From: Roseospira marina
Lineage (GTDB): Bacteria; Pseudomonadota; Alphaproteobacteria; Rhodospirillales; Rhodospirillaceae
DNA: 64,000 bases
Direction of reading: 5' to 3'
Assembly: GCF_014197855.1 (NCBI RefSeq)
Contig: NZ_JACIGJ010000002.1
Location: 62,001 to 126,000, forward strand
A model generated the notes under the pieces. The model did no database searches. It had not been told where the DNA came from and saw only the letters and a list, made by a program, of their open reading frames with translations. A program made the position numbers and the translations under genes. Shown here piece after piece: positions 30,059 to 40,928 of this stretch (position 1 is its first letter; each line of letters begins with the position of its first letter).

Positions 30059-31054
30059 CTACTCCGCGCGAACGCCGAATGTCTCCAGGATCTCCGTCGC
30101 CGCCAAGGTCACCGTCAGCGAACCATCGTCCACCCCGGTCAGCAGAGAGGGCAACCGGTTCTTGACCTGCGGGTGATCGCGCACGGCGTCGAGCAACCGG
30201 TCTTCCACCATCGACCACATCCAGTTGACGCGCTGACGACGGCGCTTCTCCTCGATCTCGCCGTTGGCGGACAGCGTCCCCCAGTGCTCTTCCACTTTGC
30301 TCCACAGATCCTCAAGGCCAGAGCCATTCAAGCCGGAGCAGGTGACGACCGGCACCGCCCAGTTCGGGCTTGGCGGCTGGAGGATGTGAACCGCGTTGCG
30401 GTATTGGTGCACGGCCTGCTGGGCAACGTGACCGCCCAGGCTGTCGGCCTTGTTGATGGCGATCATGTCGGCCAGTTCCAGCACACCCTTTTTGATGCCC
30501 TGCAACTCGTCGCCCGCCCCCGCGAGCATCAGCACGAGGAAGAAGTCTACCATGTCGGCGACGACGGTTTCGTTCTGACCCGCACCCACGGTCTCGACCA
30601 GGATGACGTCGAATCCGGCGGCCTCGCACACCACCATGGTCTCGCGCGTCGCCCGGTTAACGCCCCCCAACCGGCCGCTCGACGGCGACGGCCGGATGAA
30701 GGCGTTCGGATCGATGGACAGAGCTTCCATACGGGTCTTGTCACCCAGAATTGAGCCGCCGGTGCGCGTGGACGACGGATCGACCGCCAGCACGGCGACC
30801 TTGTGGCCGCGCGCCGTCAGCATGGTTCCCAGGGCCTCGATGAAGGTCGACTTGCCCACGCCGGGCACGCCCGTGATGCCAACGCGGTGGGCGCTGCCGC
30901 TGTGCGGCAGCAACTCAAGCAGCATGTCCTGCGCCATGTCTTGGTGGCGGCGCGCGCGGCTTTCCACCAGCGTGATGGCGCGGCCCAAGGCGGCGCGGTC
31001 GCCAGACCGCACGCCGGCGACATAATCCTCGACGGTTAGGGGGGCACGGGACAT
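30059..31054 (-). CDS. meaB: Methylmalonyl-CoA mutase-associated GTPase MeaB
   Basis: MeaB (331 residues) is the G-protein chaperone that loads and protects the B12 cofactor of methylmalonyl-CoA mutase. Motifs: Walker A GVPGVGKSTFIEALG, AVDPSSTRTGGSILGDKTRM, the switch region VETVGAGQNE, and NKAD. The mutase genes are not in the window. Functionally this is relevant, because the mutase pathway assimilates propionyl-CoA, the product of the propanediol microcompartment 20 kb away. That link is inference. Confidence 0.95.
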   Translation of the reverse strand: MSRAPLTVEDYVAGVRSGDRAALGRAITLVESRARRHQDMAQDMLLELLPHSGSAHRVGITGVPGVGKSTFIEALGTMLTARGHKVAVLAVDPSSTRTGGSILGDKTRMEALSIDPNAFIRPSPSSGRLGGVNRATRETMVVCEAAGFDVILVETVGAGQNETVVADMVDFFLVLMLAGAGDELQGIKKGVLELADMIAINKADSLGGHVAQQAVHQYRNAVHILQPPSPNWAVPVVTCSGLNGSGLEDLWSKVEEHWGTLSANGEIEEKRRRQRVNWMWSMVEDRLLDAVRDHPQVKNRLPSLLTGVDDGSLTVTLAATEILETFGVRAE

Positions 31055-31147
31055 GGGATCTCTCTTGGATCGGACGAAAAATGGTGGGGGGAGTACTGAA
31101 ACCCGGTTCGGCCCGGCGGTGCAAGTCCTGGAGGCGTCAACGGGTCC

Positions 31148-33073
31148 CTATGATGCGCGGCGGGGGGCCCGGAAAACCAAGGGCGGCGCGTCGACCGCGG
31201 CCTCCCCCAGCGCCATGCCGAGCACATCACGATCGTGCGCCCAGTCGAACCCCTCCAGGCGGGGGCGACCAGCGCCGTCCAGCCATGTGACGTCGCGCCG
31301 TCCGGTCGCGGGATCAAGGGCGCCGGTAAAGAATGCCGTCCGCCGCACGGCCGGCGTCGCCTTGCGCCAGGCAATGCGCTCCTTCACCACGGCCAGGAAC
31401 GCATCATCCACCCGGGTCCAGTCGATCCAGGACAGGGCGTTGTCCTGGCAGTAGGCATTGTTGTTGCCGCCCTGCGTATGGCCCAGTTCGTCCCCCGCCA
31501 GCAGCATGGGCACGCCCAGGGCGCCCATCAGCGCGGTCATCAGGCCCGTGCGCCGGGCGTCACGCCCCGCGAGGATGGCCGGGTCGTCGGTTTCACCCTC
31601 GACGCCTTCGTTCCAGGATAAATTGCGTTCGGTGCCGTCGCGGTTGTTCTCCGCGTTGGCCTCGTTGTGTTTGTGGTCGTACGTGACCAGGTCCCGCAGC
31701 GTGAATCCGTCATGCGCGGTGACGAAGTTGATGCTGGCCTGTGGGGGACGGCGCGACGGCGCAAAGGTGTGGCTCGACCCGGACAACGCGGCGGCAAGCG
31801 CGCCCGCATCCCCCTGCCCCGCGAAGAAATGCCGGACGGCGTCGCGAAAGTGATCGTTCCACTCGGCCCACGGGGCGGGAAACGCACCGGTCTGATGCCC
31901 GGAGTCGCCCAGGTCCCAGGGCTCGGCGATCAGCTTGACCGCGCGCAGCGTCGGATCCTGACCGATGGCCGCCAGGAACGGCCCCGCCACGTCAAACGCG
32001 CCGTTGTGCCGCGCCGGCGTGGGGGCGAGATCGAACCGGAAACCGTCGACGCCCATTTCCGTCACCCAGTGGCGCAGGCTGTCCATCACCAGCCGCAGGC
32101 ACAGAGGATCCTCCAGCCGCAGCGAGTTGCCGCAGCCGCTGTCGTTGACGTAGTGCCGCCCGCCCTCGCAGGTCCGGTAGAAGGTCCGGTTGCCGAGCCC
32201 ACGCAGGCTCAGCGTCTGACCCTGCTCGTCGCTTTCCGCCGTGTGGTTGTAGACGACGTCCAGAATGACCTCGATCCCGACGTCATGCAGGGCGGCGACC
32301 ATGGTGCGCATGTCGTCCGGCGTGCCATAGCGCGGATCGGGCGCCAGAAAGGCATAGGGATTGTAGCCCCAGTAGTTCGACAACCCTAAAGGCGGCAGAT
32401 GTCGCTCGTCCGAGAACGCGAACACCGGTAGCAATTCTAGGGCCGTGATGCCCAGGTCCACCAAGTGGTTGAGGATCGCGGGATGGGCCACCCCCCGGAA
32501 GGTGCCCCGGTCTTCGGGCGGAATGTCCGGGTGCAGCATGGTCAGGCCCTTCACATGGGCCTCGTACAGGATGGTGTCCGCCCACGCCGTTCCGGGACCA
32601 GGAGAGGGCGGCTTGGCCGCCCGGCGCACCACGGCCTTCGGCATGAACGGCGCGCTATCACGGGTGTCGAGCGTCAGGTCTTGGCCGGGGGCGCCACGCA
32701 CGAACCCAAACGTGGCGTCGTCGGCGGACACCCGGCCGACGACCTCGCGCGCCCAGGGGTCGACGAGCAGCTTGTGTGGATTGAAGCGGTGACCCCGCGC
32801 CGGATCATAGGGGCCGTGCACCCGCAGCCCGTAGAGTTGGCCGTCTCTCAGGCCGGCCACATGACCATGCCAGATGCCGCGCGGATCGCGCTCCGGCAGG
32901 GCGATCCGTTGCATCTCCGGCCCGTCCGCCGTATCGAACAGGCAGATCTCGACCCGTGTCGCATCGGGCGCGGCAACCGCGAACCCGACCCCGGCGCGAT
33001 CCACAGTCGCGCCCAGCGGGTCCGGCCGCCCCGCTGAGACGGCCCCGATCCGGGCGCGACGCGACCGCGCCAT
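31148..33073 (-). CDS. glgX: Glycogen debranching enzyme GlgX
   Basis: GlgX (641 residues) hydrolyses the alpha-1,6 branches of phosphorylase-limited glycogen. An N-terminal CBM48 domain (about 20-110) precedes the GH13 barrel. Catalytic features are the nucleophile Asp in VDGFRFDLAPT, the acid/base Glu in LIAEPWDLG, and the transition-state Asp in TAHDGFTLRDLV. The stop of glgB lies 4 bp before its start, so the two are translationally coupled. The C-terminal domain seems slightly shorter than in E. coli. Confidence 0.95.
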   Translation of the reverse strand: MARSRRARIGAVSAGRPDPLGATVDRAGVGFAVAAPDATRVEICLFDTADGPEMQRIALPERDPRGIWHGHVAGLRDGQLYGLRVHGPYDPARGHRFNPHKLLVDPWAREVVGRVSADDATFGFVRGAPGQDLTLDTRDSAPFMPKAVVRRAAKPPSPGPGTAWADTILYEAHVKGLTMLHPDIPPEDRGTFRGVAHPAILNHLVDLGITALELLPVFAFSDERHLPPLGLSNYWGYNPYAFLAPDPRYGTPDDMRTMVAALHDVGIEVILDVVYNHTAESDEQGQTLSLRGLGNRTFYRTCEGGRHYVNDSGCGNSLRLEDPLCLRLVMDSLRHWVTEMGVDGFRFDLAPTPARHNGAFDVAGPFLAAIGQDPTLRAVKLIAEPWDLGDSGHQTGAFPAPWAEWNDHFRDAVRHFFAGQGDAGALAAALSGSSHTFAPSRRPPQASINFVTAHDGFTLRDLVTYDHKHNEANAENNRDGTERNLSWNEGVEGETDDPAILAGRDARRTGLMTALMGALGVPMLLAGDELGHTQGGNNNAYCQDNALSWIDWTRVDDAFLAVVKERIAWRKATPAVRRTAFFTGALDPATGRRDVTWLDGAGRPRLEGFDWAHDRDVLGMALGEAAVDAPPLVFRAPRRAS

Positions 33074-33077
33074 GCGA

Positions 33078-35312
33078 TCAGGACTCCCCGACCGGCTTCA
33101 GAACCACGGTCGCCAAGGGGGGCAGGTTCAGCAAAAGGCTCTGGGCATGCCCATGCGCCTCCTGCGGCAGCGCCACCACGCGGCCGTTGGTCACCCCGGA
33201 TCCGCCGAACGCCGCATCGTCGGTGTTCAGGATCTCCTCGTACCAGCCGGCGCGGGGCGCGCCGATCCGGTAGTCCTCGCGCACGATCGGCGTCAGGTTG
33301 CACACCACCACCACGAACGGCGCGTCCGGCTCCGCGCTTTCACGGCGCATATAGGCGATGACGCTGTTCTGATAGTCGGTGCAGTCGATCCACGAGAACC
33401 CATCGCTTTCGCAGTCGTTCGCGTGCAGGGCCGGGGTGTCGCGGTACAGCGCGTTGAGCGCCGCGACCATGTCCTGCATCTGCTTGTGATAGTCGATGTC
33501 CAGCAGGTGCCAGTCCAGACTGCTCTGGTAGTTCCACTCGCGGCCCTGGGCGAACTCGGTGCCCATGAAGATCAGCTTCTTGCCCGGATGGGTCCACATA
33601 TAGGCCAGATAGGCCCGCATGTTCGCGAACTGCTGCCAGCAATCCCCCGGCATGCGCCCCAGGATCGAGCGCTTGCCGTGCACCACCTCGTCGTGGGACA
33701 GCGGCAGCATGAAGTTCTCGTTGAAGGCGTAGATCAGGCTGAACGTCAGTTCGTTGTGATGGTACTGGCGGTGAATCGGGTCCTCGCCGATATAGCTCAG
33801 GGTGTCGTTCATCCACCCCATGTTCCATTTGTACCCGAAGCCGAGCCCGCCCAAGTACGTCGGCCGCGAGACCATCGGCCACGCCGTGCTTTCCTCGGCC
33901 AGCGTGATGGCCCCCGGAAACTGGCCGTACACCAGTTCGTTCATGCGACGGATAAAGTCGATGGCTTCCAGATTCTCACGTCCGCCGAACTTGTTCGGAA
34001 TCCAGTCGTCGGCCTCGCGGCTGTAGTCCAGGTACAGCATCGACGCCACGGCGTCGACGCGCAGCCCGTCGATGTGGAACTTGTCGAGCCAGAACAGCGC
34101 GTTGGCTAACAGAAAATTGCGCACCTCCGTGCGGCCGTAGTTGTAGATCAGCGTGCCCCAGTCCATGTGCCGGCCCTGGCGCGGATCGGCGTGCTCGTAA
34201 AGATGGGTGCCGTCGAACCAGACAAGGCCGTGCGCGTCCTCCGGGAAGTGGCCGGCGACCCAATCCACGATGATCCCAATGCCTTCCTCGTGGCAGCGGT
34301 TGACGAAATAACGGAAATCGTCGGGCGTGCCGAACCGGCTGGTGGGCGCGAACAGACCGATCGGCTGATACCCCCACGAACCGTCGAACGGGTGTTCGTT
34401 GACCGGCAACAGCTCGATATGGGTGAAGCCCATGCGCCGCACATAGGCGGGCAGCTCCGCCGCCAATTCGCGGTAGGTCATGGGCCGCGACGCCCCGGTT
34501 TCGGCATCGGTCACATGCTTCCACGATCCGATGTGCACCTCGTAGACCGAGATCGGCGCCGACCGGTCGACCGTCTTCGCGCGGCGGTCCATCCAGGCGT
34601 CATCGCTCCACGGGTACTCGGCCAGATCCCACACCACGGAGGCCGTGGCCGGCGGAACCTCGGCATAGAATGCATACGGGTCCGCCTTCAGCGGCATCAG
34701 GTTCCCGTCGGCGCCGAGAATTTCGTACTTGTAGCGGGTGCCCGACGGCACTTCCGGCAGAAAGATTTCCCACACACCGCAGTTGGGGTGCTTACGCATG
34801 GTGTGCTGGCGACCATCCCAGCCGTTGAAGTCACCGACCACGCTGACGCGCCGGGCGTTCGGCGCCCAGACGGTGAACGCCACGCCGCGCACGCCCGCCA
34901 GCGTGGCCATGTGGGCGCCCATCTTTTCGTACAGCTTCAGATGGGTGCCTTCGCCGATGAAGTAGGTATCCAATTCCCCAAGAACGGGGGGAAAGCTGTA
35001 CGGGTCCCACAGGTCGATCGGCCCGTCGGGTCCGGTCACGCGCAGTTTGTAGGGAACCGCGTCCTGCGCCTCCGGGAAGTCCGCGACGAACAGACCCGCC
35101 TCGTGGGTCTTGGTCGCCTCGCCCAGGACCGAGCCGTTCTCGGGATCGATCAGCGTGACGGCCGTGGCCCACGGCAACAGGGCGCGGACGCATCGTCCCT
35201 TCGCATCCGTACCGTCGGCGCTGCCGGCGTGCGGACCGAGGAACGCGAACGGATCACCGTGGCGTGCCTCCACAATGGCCCGAACGGAATCGGCGATGGG
35301 GCTGGTCAACAT
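33078..35312 (-). CDS. glgB: 1,4-alpha-glucan branching enzyme
   Basis: GlgB (744 residues) introduces alpha-1,6 branches in glycogen. An N1 domain (about 5-110) and a CBM48 domain with [23 protein letters not shown] precede the GH13 barrel. Catalytic residues lie in [18 protein letters not shown] (nucleophile Asp), [11 protein letters not shown] (acid/base Glu) and [14 protein letters not shown]. The start at 35312 gives the conserved N-terminus, with AGGAG about 10 bases upstream. With glgX it forms a glycogen-metabolism pair. No glgA or glgC is nearby. Confidence 0.96.
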   Translation of the reverse strand: MLTSPIADSVRAIVEARHGDPFAFLGPHAGSADGTDAKGRCVRALLPWATAVTLIDPENGSVLGEATKTHEAGLFVADFPEAQDAVPYKLRVTGPDGPIDLWDPYSFPPVLGELDTYFIGEGTHLKLYEKMGAHMATLAGVRGVAFTVWAPNARRVSVVGDFNGWDGRQHTMRKHPNCGVWEIFLPEVPSGTRYKYEILGADGNLMPLKADPYAFYAEVPPATASVVWDLAEYPWSDDAWMDRRAKTVDRSAPISVYEVHIGSWKHVTDAETGASRPMTYRELAAELPAYVRRMGFTHIELLPVNEHPFDGSWGYQPIGLFAPTSRFGTPDDFRYFVNRCHEEGIGIIVDWVAGHFPEDAHGLVWFDGTHLYEHADPRQGRHMDWGTLIYNYGRTEVRNFLLANALFWLDKFHIDGLRVDAVASMLYLDYSREADDWIPNKFGGRENLEAIDFIRRMNELVYGQFPGAITLAEESTAWPMVSRPTYLGGLGFGYKWNMGWMNDTLSYIGEDPIHRQYHHNELTFSLIYAFNENFMLPLSHDEVVHGKRSILGRMPGDCWQQFANMRAYLAYMWTHPGKKLIFMGTEFAQGREWNYQSSLDWHLLDIDYHKQMQDMVAALNALYRDTPALHANDCESDGFSWIDCTDYQNSVIAYMRRESAEPDAPFVVVVCNLTPIVREDYRIGAPRAGWYEEILNTDDAAFGGSGVTNGRVVALPQEAHGHAQSLLLNLPPLATVVLKPVGES

Positions 35313-35749
35313 CGGAGCACACTCTCCTGGATTGTCTTGCGGAAATCGGCCGGGGACGGACCCGGAAGCGGTCCGGATCGAAGGACCAAGGGACGGCCGT
35401 CCCCGTCCGGAGTGGTGACGGCGGACGGCGCGAACGGCAAAAGAACCGCGGCGGCGCGGCGTATCAGCGGACCGTTTCCCGATCCCCTGGGTGGGGATGG
35501 AGCCACTTCCGCGCGCCCGACGGCTCCGCGGTTCCGGCCCGGCGCAAGCGTTCGCATCTTGGGGACACACGACGCATGCCCCACACCCCGTTGAGGGTGG
35601 GGGGCGGGAGCGCATCCGTCAAGTGACGGTCCCACTTCGGCGCCACCAAATGACCGTGGCACACGCAAGGGGCAAGGGCCGCTGGTCCCGGTCCACCGAT
35701 CGGACCCCGGAACTCCTGAAATGAGGGACGGCCCGTCGGGACGGCCGTC
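35313..35749. other. Intergenic region upstream of glgB
   Basis: About 437 bp are without a credible gene. It presumably holds the glgB promoter. At 35727-35749, GACGGCC and GGCCGTC form a 7-bp stem immediately past the DUF2934 gene stop on the minus strand, possibly its terminator, but without a T-tract. Confidence 0.5.
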
Positions 35750-36118
35750 TCAGGCGTCGTCGGTTTTCTTGCGGCGGGGGCTGGCCCGTTTCGGTTTCGG
35801 CGTGTCGCCGGTGTCGGCCGTGGCGGCCTTCGCGGTCCGTTTGCGTGGGGTCTTGGCCGGGGCTTCCTCGCCATCGGCGGGCACGGCGGCCTTCTTGCGG
35901 GTGGTGGTGCGCTTCGGCTTGGCCGGCGCCGCCACGGGCGCGGCGGCGTCCGCAGCGGGTTCGGCGACCGTCGCGCCGTCACCATTCACCTCGGCCGTCA
36001 CTTCCGCGTGTGCGCGCTGCCAGTGTTCCGCGTCGCGGCCGTCCGGCTTGCCTTCCTCAAGCCAGATCAGGTACGCGCGGTGCCGGATCCGTTCCTCAAC
36101 ATCGTGCTGCATGGCCAT
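35750..36118 (-). CDS. DUF2934 protein with basic Ala/Lys-rich tail
   Basis: This 122-residue protein has an N-terminal DUF2934 segment of about 40 residues (ERIRHRAYLIWLEEGKPDGRDAEHWQRA), a short helical domain of unknown function widespread in Alphaproteobacteria. The rest is low complexity: first acidic and Ala-rich, then repeated Lys/Arg-Pro-Ala motifs such as KPKRTTTRKKAA and TPRKRTAKAA. These resemble histone H1-like tails, so nucleic-acid binding is plausible but unproven. The ATG at 36118 gives a short N-terminus before the domain. Confidence 0.8.
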   Translation of the reverse strand: MAMQHDVEERIRHRAYLIWLEEGKPDGRDAEHWQRAHAEVTAEVNGDGATVAEPAADAAAPVAAPAKPKRTTTRKKAAVPADGEEAPAKTPRKRTAKAATADTGDTPKPKRASPRRKKTDDA

Positions 36119-36494
36119 GCCTCGTGTCTCATCATGGGGTGCGTTACGTCTCGTGATCCTGCGTCGGCCGGGTCAAAGACGGGGTATACGGAGGGCGGGA
36201 CGGACATGGACCCCACCGGATCGGGGAGTCCCGGCACGCGGTGCCACGGCCGACGGACGCGCCACACGCCGGGGGCGACCGGACGCCATCGCTGGCATCA
36301 TCCCTGCGAGTCTTATCCCGTTCCCGTACGTGCAATGCAACGCCTTAGTGGCGAGTGGACTTGTCGGGATTTGTCGCGTGCGTAGGTATGGCTCTTCGGA
36401 CACACCCGGGACGCACGCCCGGCGGCGCACCTGCCGCGCGATTAAAGGCCTCACCGCAACCGCGATCCAAGAGGCAATCCAGGAGATGGGGGCC
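36119..36494. other. Intergenic region upstream of the suf promoter
   Basis: No recognisable gene, RNA or repeat was found in this part of the 528-bp gap between the DUF2934 gene and sufR. Open frames on both strands look like chance ORFs. Confidence 0.5.
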
Positions 36495-36523
36495 TTGAAT
36501 TCCCCGGCGGCGTTGATTATAGA
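36495..36523 (+). promoter_or_regulatory. Predicted promoter of the suf operon
   Basis: TTGAAT at 36495 and TATAGA at 36518 are separated by 17 bp. The predicted start point (about 36530) falls inside the inverted repeat that follows. The leader to sufR would be about 117 bases. Confidence 0.55.
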
Positions 36524-36526
36524 AAT

Positions 36527-36543
36527 GGGACTGATTTGGTCCC
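36527..36543. promoter_or_regulatory. Inverted repeat over the suf start point, candidate Rrf2 operator
   Basis: GGGAC and GTCCC flank TGATTTG, immediately downstream of the predicted -10 element. This is a classic repressor position. The first gene of the operon encodes an Rrf2-type Fe-S regulator, so autoregulation is likely. Confidence 0.5.
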
Positions 36544-36646
36544 GATTTGCGGCGCGTCCGTCGCGCCCTTGTCGGTCCGCCCAGGCCGACGGCCACGGCG
36601 GGCCGATGGATCCGACGCCGACCGCGCACCACATCAAGGGGAACAG

Positions 36647-37144
36647 ATGTTCCGGATCAACAAGTTGACGGATTATGCCGTCGTCCTGCTGGTGGACATG
36701 GCCCGCACACAGAGGGTTCGGGCCGCCCACGACATTGCGGCCGAAACCGGGGTGCCCGTACCCACCGTCGCGAAGGTCATGAAGGCGCTGGTCCGTGGGG
36801 GCTTGGTACGATCGACGCGCGGCGCCAGCGGCGGGTACGTCCTCGCCCGCCCGGCGGATCGGATCGTGATGGCCGACATGATTGAGGCCCTGGAGGGGCC
36901 CATCGCCATGACGGCCTGCGTGGACCACGCGGACGACGGTTGCGAGCGGGAAGGGTTTTGCCCCATGGCCGGGCATTGGAATCGAGTCAATCACGCGGTG
37001 CGTCGGGCGCTGGTCGGCATTACGCTGGCCGATGTGGCCGGCAGTTGCCACCCGCCCGTCTGGGCCAACCGCGCCAGTCAGGGCAGCGGAACCAGCACCG
37101 GCCCACGAGACTCCGGCGGCGCCGTCTATCTGGCGTCGGAATAA
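36647..37144 (+). CDS. Rrf2-family Fe-S regulator of the SUF operon
   Basis: This 165-residue Rrf2 protein is of the SUF-associated regulator type that senses Fe-S status and controls its own operon. The winged helix is at residues 1-80 ([17 protein letters not shown], then [31 protein letters not shown]). Three Cys residues (C91, C99, C105; [17 protein letters not shown]) are in position to bind an Fe-S cluster. It is 100 bp upstream of sufB on the same strand. The ATG at 36647 follows AAGGGGAACAG, which fixes the start. Confidence 0.93.
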   Translation: MFRINKLTDYAVVLLVDMARTQRVRAAHDIAAETGVPVPTVAKVMKALVRGGLVRSTRGASGGYVLARPADRIVMADMIEALEGPIAMTACVDHADDGCEREGFCPMAGHWNRVNHAVRRALVGITLADVAGSCHPPVWANRASQGSGTSTGPRDSGGAVYLASE

Positions 37145-37244
37145 CCGGCCGACACGCGTAACGAAAAGGCTCCGCGACCGCGGACGGCCGGGCCCGACCC
37201 GCCGCACCGGGACGCACCAGGGCAGCATAGTGGAGTATACGGAC

Positions 37245-38699
<1,455 letters not shown>

Positions 38700-38782
38700 T
38701 CGATCGCCCGCCGCACCCTGCCGCCCCCCGCACGCGCACGACACTCCCGCACGACGCACCGTACGACAAGGACACACCGGAC

Positions 38783-39553
38783 ATGGCCCTGCTCGACATC
38801 AAGGATCTTCACGCCACCGTGGACGACGGCGACGCCGGCCCCAAGCCGATCCTCAAGGGGATCAGCCTGACCATCAACCCGGGCGAGGTGCACGCCGTCA
38901 TGGGCCCGAACGGCGCCGGCAAGAGCACGCTGTCGAACGTGATTTCCGGGCGGCCCGGCTACACCGTCACTGGCGGGTCGGTCACCTACGACGGTGTCGA
39001 TCTGCTGGAGATGGAGGCGGACGCGCGCGCCCGCGCCGGCCTGTTCCTGGCGTTCCAGTACCCGGTGGAGATCCCGGGCGTCGCCACCGGCACGTTCCTG
39101 AAAACGGCCATCAACGCCCGCCGCAAGGCCAACGGCGAGCCGGAGATCGAGGCCCTGGACTTCCTCAAGCTGATGAAGGCCAACGCGAAGAAGCTGGGCG
39201 TCGCCGACGATATGCTGAAGCGGCCGGTCAACGTGGGCTTCTCCGGCGGCGAGAAGAAGCGCGCCGAGGTGCTCCAGATGGCCATGCTGGAGCCACGCCT
39301 CTGCCTGCTCGACGAGACGGACTCCGGCCTCGATATCGACGCGCTCAAGGTCGTGGCGGACGGCGTCAACGCGCTGCGGGCGCCGGACCGGGGCATGCTG
39401 GTCATCACGCATTACCAGCGGCTGCTCGACTACATCGTGCCCGACGTCGTGCACGTCCTGGCCGACGGCCGCATCGTCAAGAGCGGCGACAAGTCTCTGG
39501 CGCTGGAGCTGGAATCGAAGGGCTACGCCGAATTCACGGGGGCTGCGGCCTGA
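38783..39553 (+). CDS. sufC: Fe-S assembly ATPase SufC
   Basis: SufC (256 residues) is the ABC-type ATPase that drives conformational change in SufBCD. Walker [14 protein letters not shown], the Q-loop in [12 protein letters not shown], signature [13 protein letters not shown], Walker [13 protein letters not shown] and the switch His in VITHYQRLL are all intact. The ATG at 38783 gives the conserved [11 protein letters not shown] start. It lies 83 bp after sufB. Confidence 0.97.
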   Translation: MALLDIKDLHATVDDGDAGPKPILKGISLTINPGEVHAVMGPNGAGKSTLSNVISGRPGYTVTGGSVTYDGVDLLEMEADARARAGLFLAFQYPVEIPGVATGTFLKTAINARRKANGEPEIEALDFLKLMKANAKKLGVADDMLKRPVNVGFSGGEKKRAEVLQMAMLEPRLCLLDETDSGLDIDALKVVADGVNALRAPDRGMLVITHYQRLLDYIVPDVVHVLADGRIVKSGDKSLALELESKGYAEFTGAAA

Positions 39554-39587
39554 CCCTGCGCGACGCGAGACGGAGAGTGACCCGAGC

Positions 39588-40928
39588 ATGACCGACCCTG
39601 TCGAAACAATTCCCCTGGTGCCGGAAACCCTGGCCGCCGGCGCGAACGACGAGCCCGCATGGCTGTCGGACCTGCGCCGCGCCGGGCTGTCGATCTACAC
39701 CGAGCGCGGCCTGCCCACGGTGAAGGTGGAGGCGTGGAAGTACACCAGCCTCGCCGGACTGAAGAAGATCCCGTACGTCCTGGATGACGGCGGCGTGCCC
39801 GCGCCCGCCGACGCGGACATCGCCGGGGACGTGCTGCCGCTTCCGCCGGAGGACACGTACCGGGTGACGCTCGTGAACGGGCGTCCGACCGACCTGCCGA
39901 CGGACCTGCCGGCCGGCGTGCGCATGGCCCGTCTGGCGGACCTGCTGGAGGCCGAGCCGGCGCTGGTGAAACCCTACCTCGGCCGCATCGCCGACCTCTC
40001 CGACGCGCCCATGGGCGCGCTCAACGGGGCCCTGATGCGCGACGGGGTCGTGATCCTGGTGGACGCCGGGATCGTGCTGGACAAGCCCATTCATCTGGTC
40101 AGTATCGCCCAGGCGCCGAACGGCCAGGCGCGCCACGGACACCCCCGTCACCTGATCGTGCTGGGCGACGGCGCGGCGGCCACGATCGTGGAAAGCCGCG
40201 TGACCGGGCCGGAGTCGGCCGAAACGCTGTGCAACGCGGTGACGGAAATCGCCGTCGGCGCGGACGCACATCTACGCCACCTGCGGCTGGTCAATCGTGC
40301 CGAGACGGCCGTGGATCTGGACCTGACGGAAACCACCCTGGCCGACCGCGCGACCTACGACGCCTTCACGCTCACCCTCGGCGGGCGGCTGGTGCGCAAT
40401 GAGGGCCGCGTCCGCCTGCGGGGCGCGAACGCCTGGGCTGGCCTGCGTGGGGCCTACGGCGCGCGCGACGCCCAGCATTTCGACACCACCCTGCTGGTCG
40501 ATCACGTCGTGCCGGATGCCCGCTCCGATCAGGTGTTCAAGGGGGTCGTCGACGCCGGCGGCAAGGCGGTGTTCCAGGGCAAGGTGATCGTACGCAAGGA
40601 CGCCCAGCGCACCGACGGCAACCAGCTTCACAAGGCGCTGCTGCTGTCGCGCGACGCCGACGCCTACACCAAGCCCGAGCTTGAGATTTACGCCGACGAC
40701 GTCAAATGCAGCCACGGCGCCACGGTCGGGGAACTGGACGAGAATCAGCTCTTCTACCTGATGGCGCGCGGCATCCCGGAAGCCGACGCCCGCGCCCTTC
40801 TGGTCGAGGCGTTCCTGGACGATGTCGTGGAGGCGATCCCCGAGGGTCCTTTGCGCGACGCCTTCCTGGCCAGCGTCCGGGCGTGGCAGACCCGTCGGCA
40901 CGCCAGCACATGGGAGATCGGAGCATGA
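39588..40928 (+). CDS. sufD: Fe-S assembly protein SufD
   Basis: SufD (446 residues) is the SufB partner in the assembly complex. The N-terminal helical part has LPTVKVEAWKYTSL, the family's R/KxE-W-(R/K)YT motif. The C-terminal beta-helix includes HFDTTLLVDHVVPDARSDQVFKGVVDAGGKAVFQGKVIV and DDVKCSHGATVGELDENQLFYLMARGIPEADARALLVEAF, with the His/Cys associated with cluster formation. The stop overlaps the sufS start (ATGA), showing translational coupling. Confidence 0.96.
   Translation: MTDPVETIPLVPETLAAGANDEPAWLSDLRRAGLSIYTERGLPTVKVEAWKYTSLAGLKKIPYVLDDGGVPAPADADIAGDVLPLPPEDTYRVTLVNGRPTDLPTDLPAGVRMARLADLLEAEPALVKPYLGRIADLSDAPMGALNGALMRDGVVILVDAGIVLDKPIHLVSIAQAPNGQARHGHPRHLIVLGDGAAATIVESRVTGPESAETLCNAVTEIAVGADAHLRHLRLVNRAETAVDLDLTETTLADRATYDAFTLTLGGRLVRNEGRVRLRGANAWAGLRGAYGARDAQHFDTTLLVDHVVPDARSDQVFKGVVDAGGKAVFQGKVIVRKDAQRTDGNQLHKALLLSRDADAYTKPELEIYADDVKCSHGATVGELDENQLFYLMARGIPEADARALLVEAFLDDVVEAIPEGPLRDAFLASVRAWQTRRHASTWEIGA

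Noticed and set aside
36119-36646. A tRNA or small RNA gene in the large gap before sufR
   Set aside because: No cloverleaf, T-loop consensus or terminator could be found. Only the promoter and operator signals are supported.
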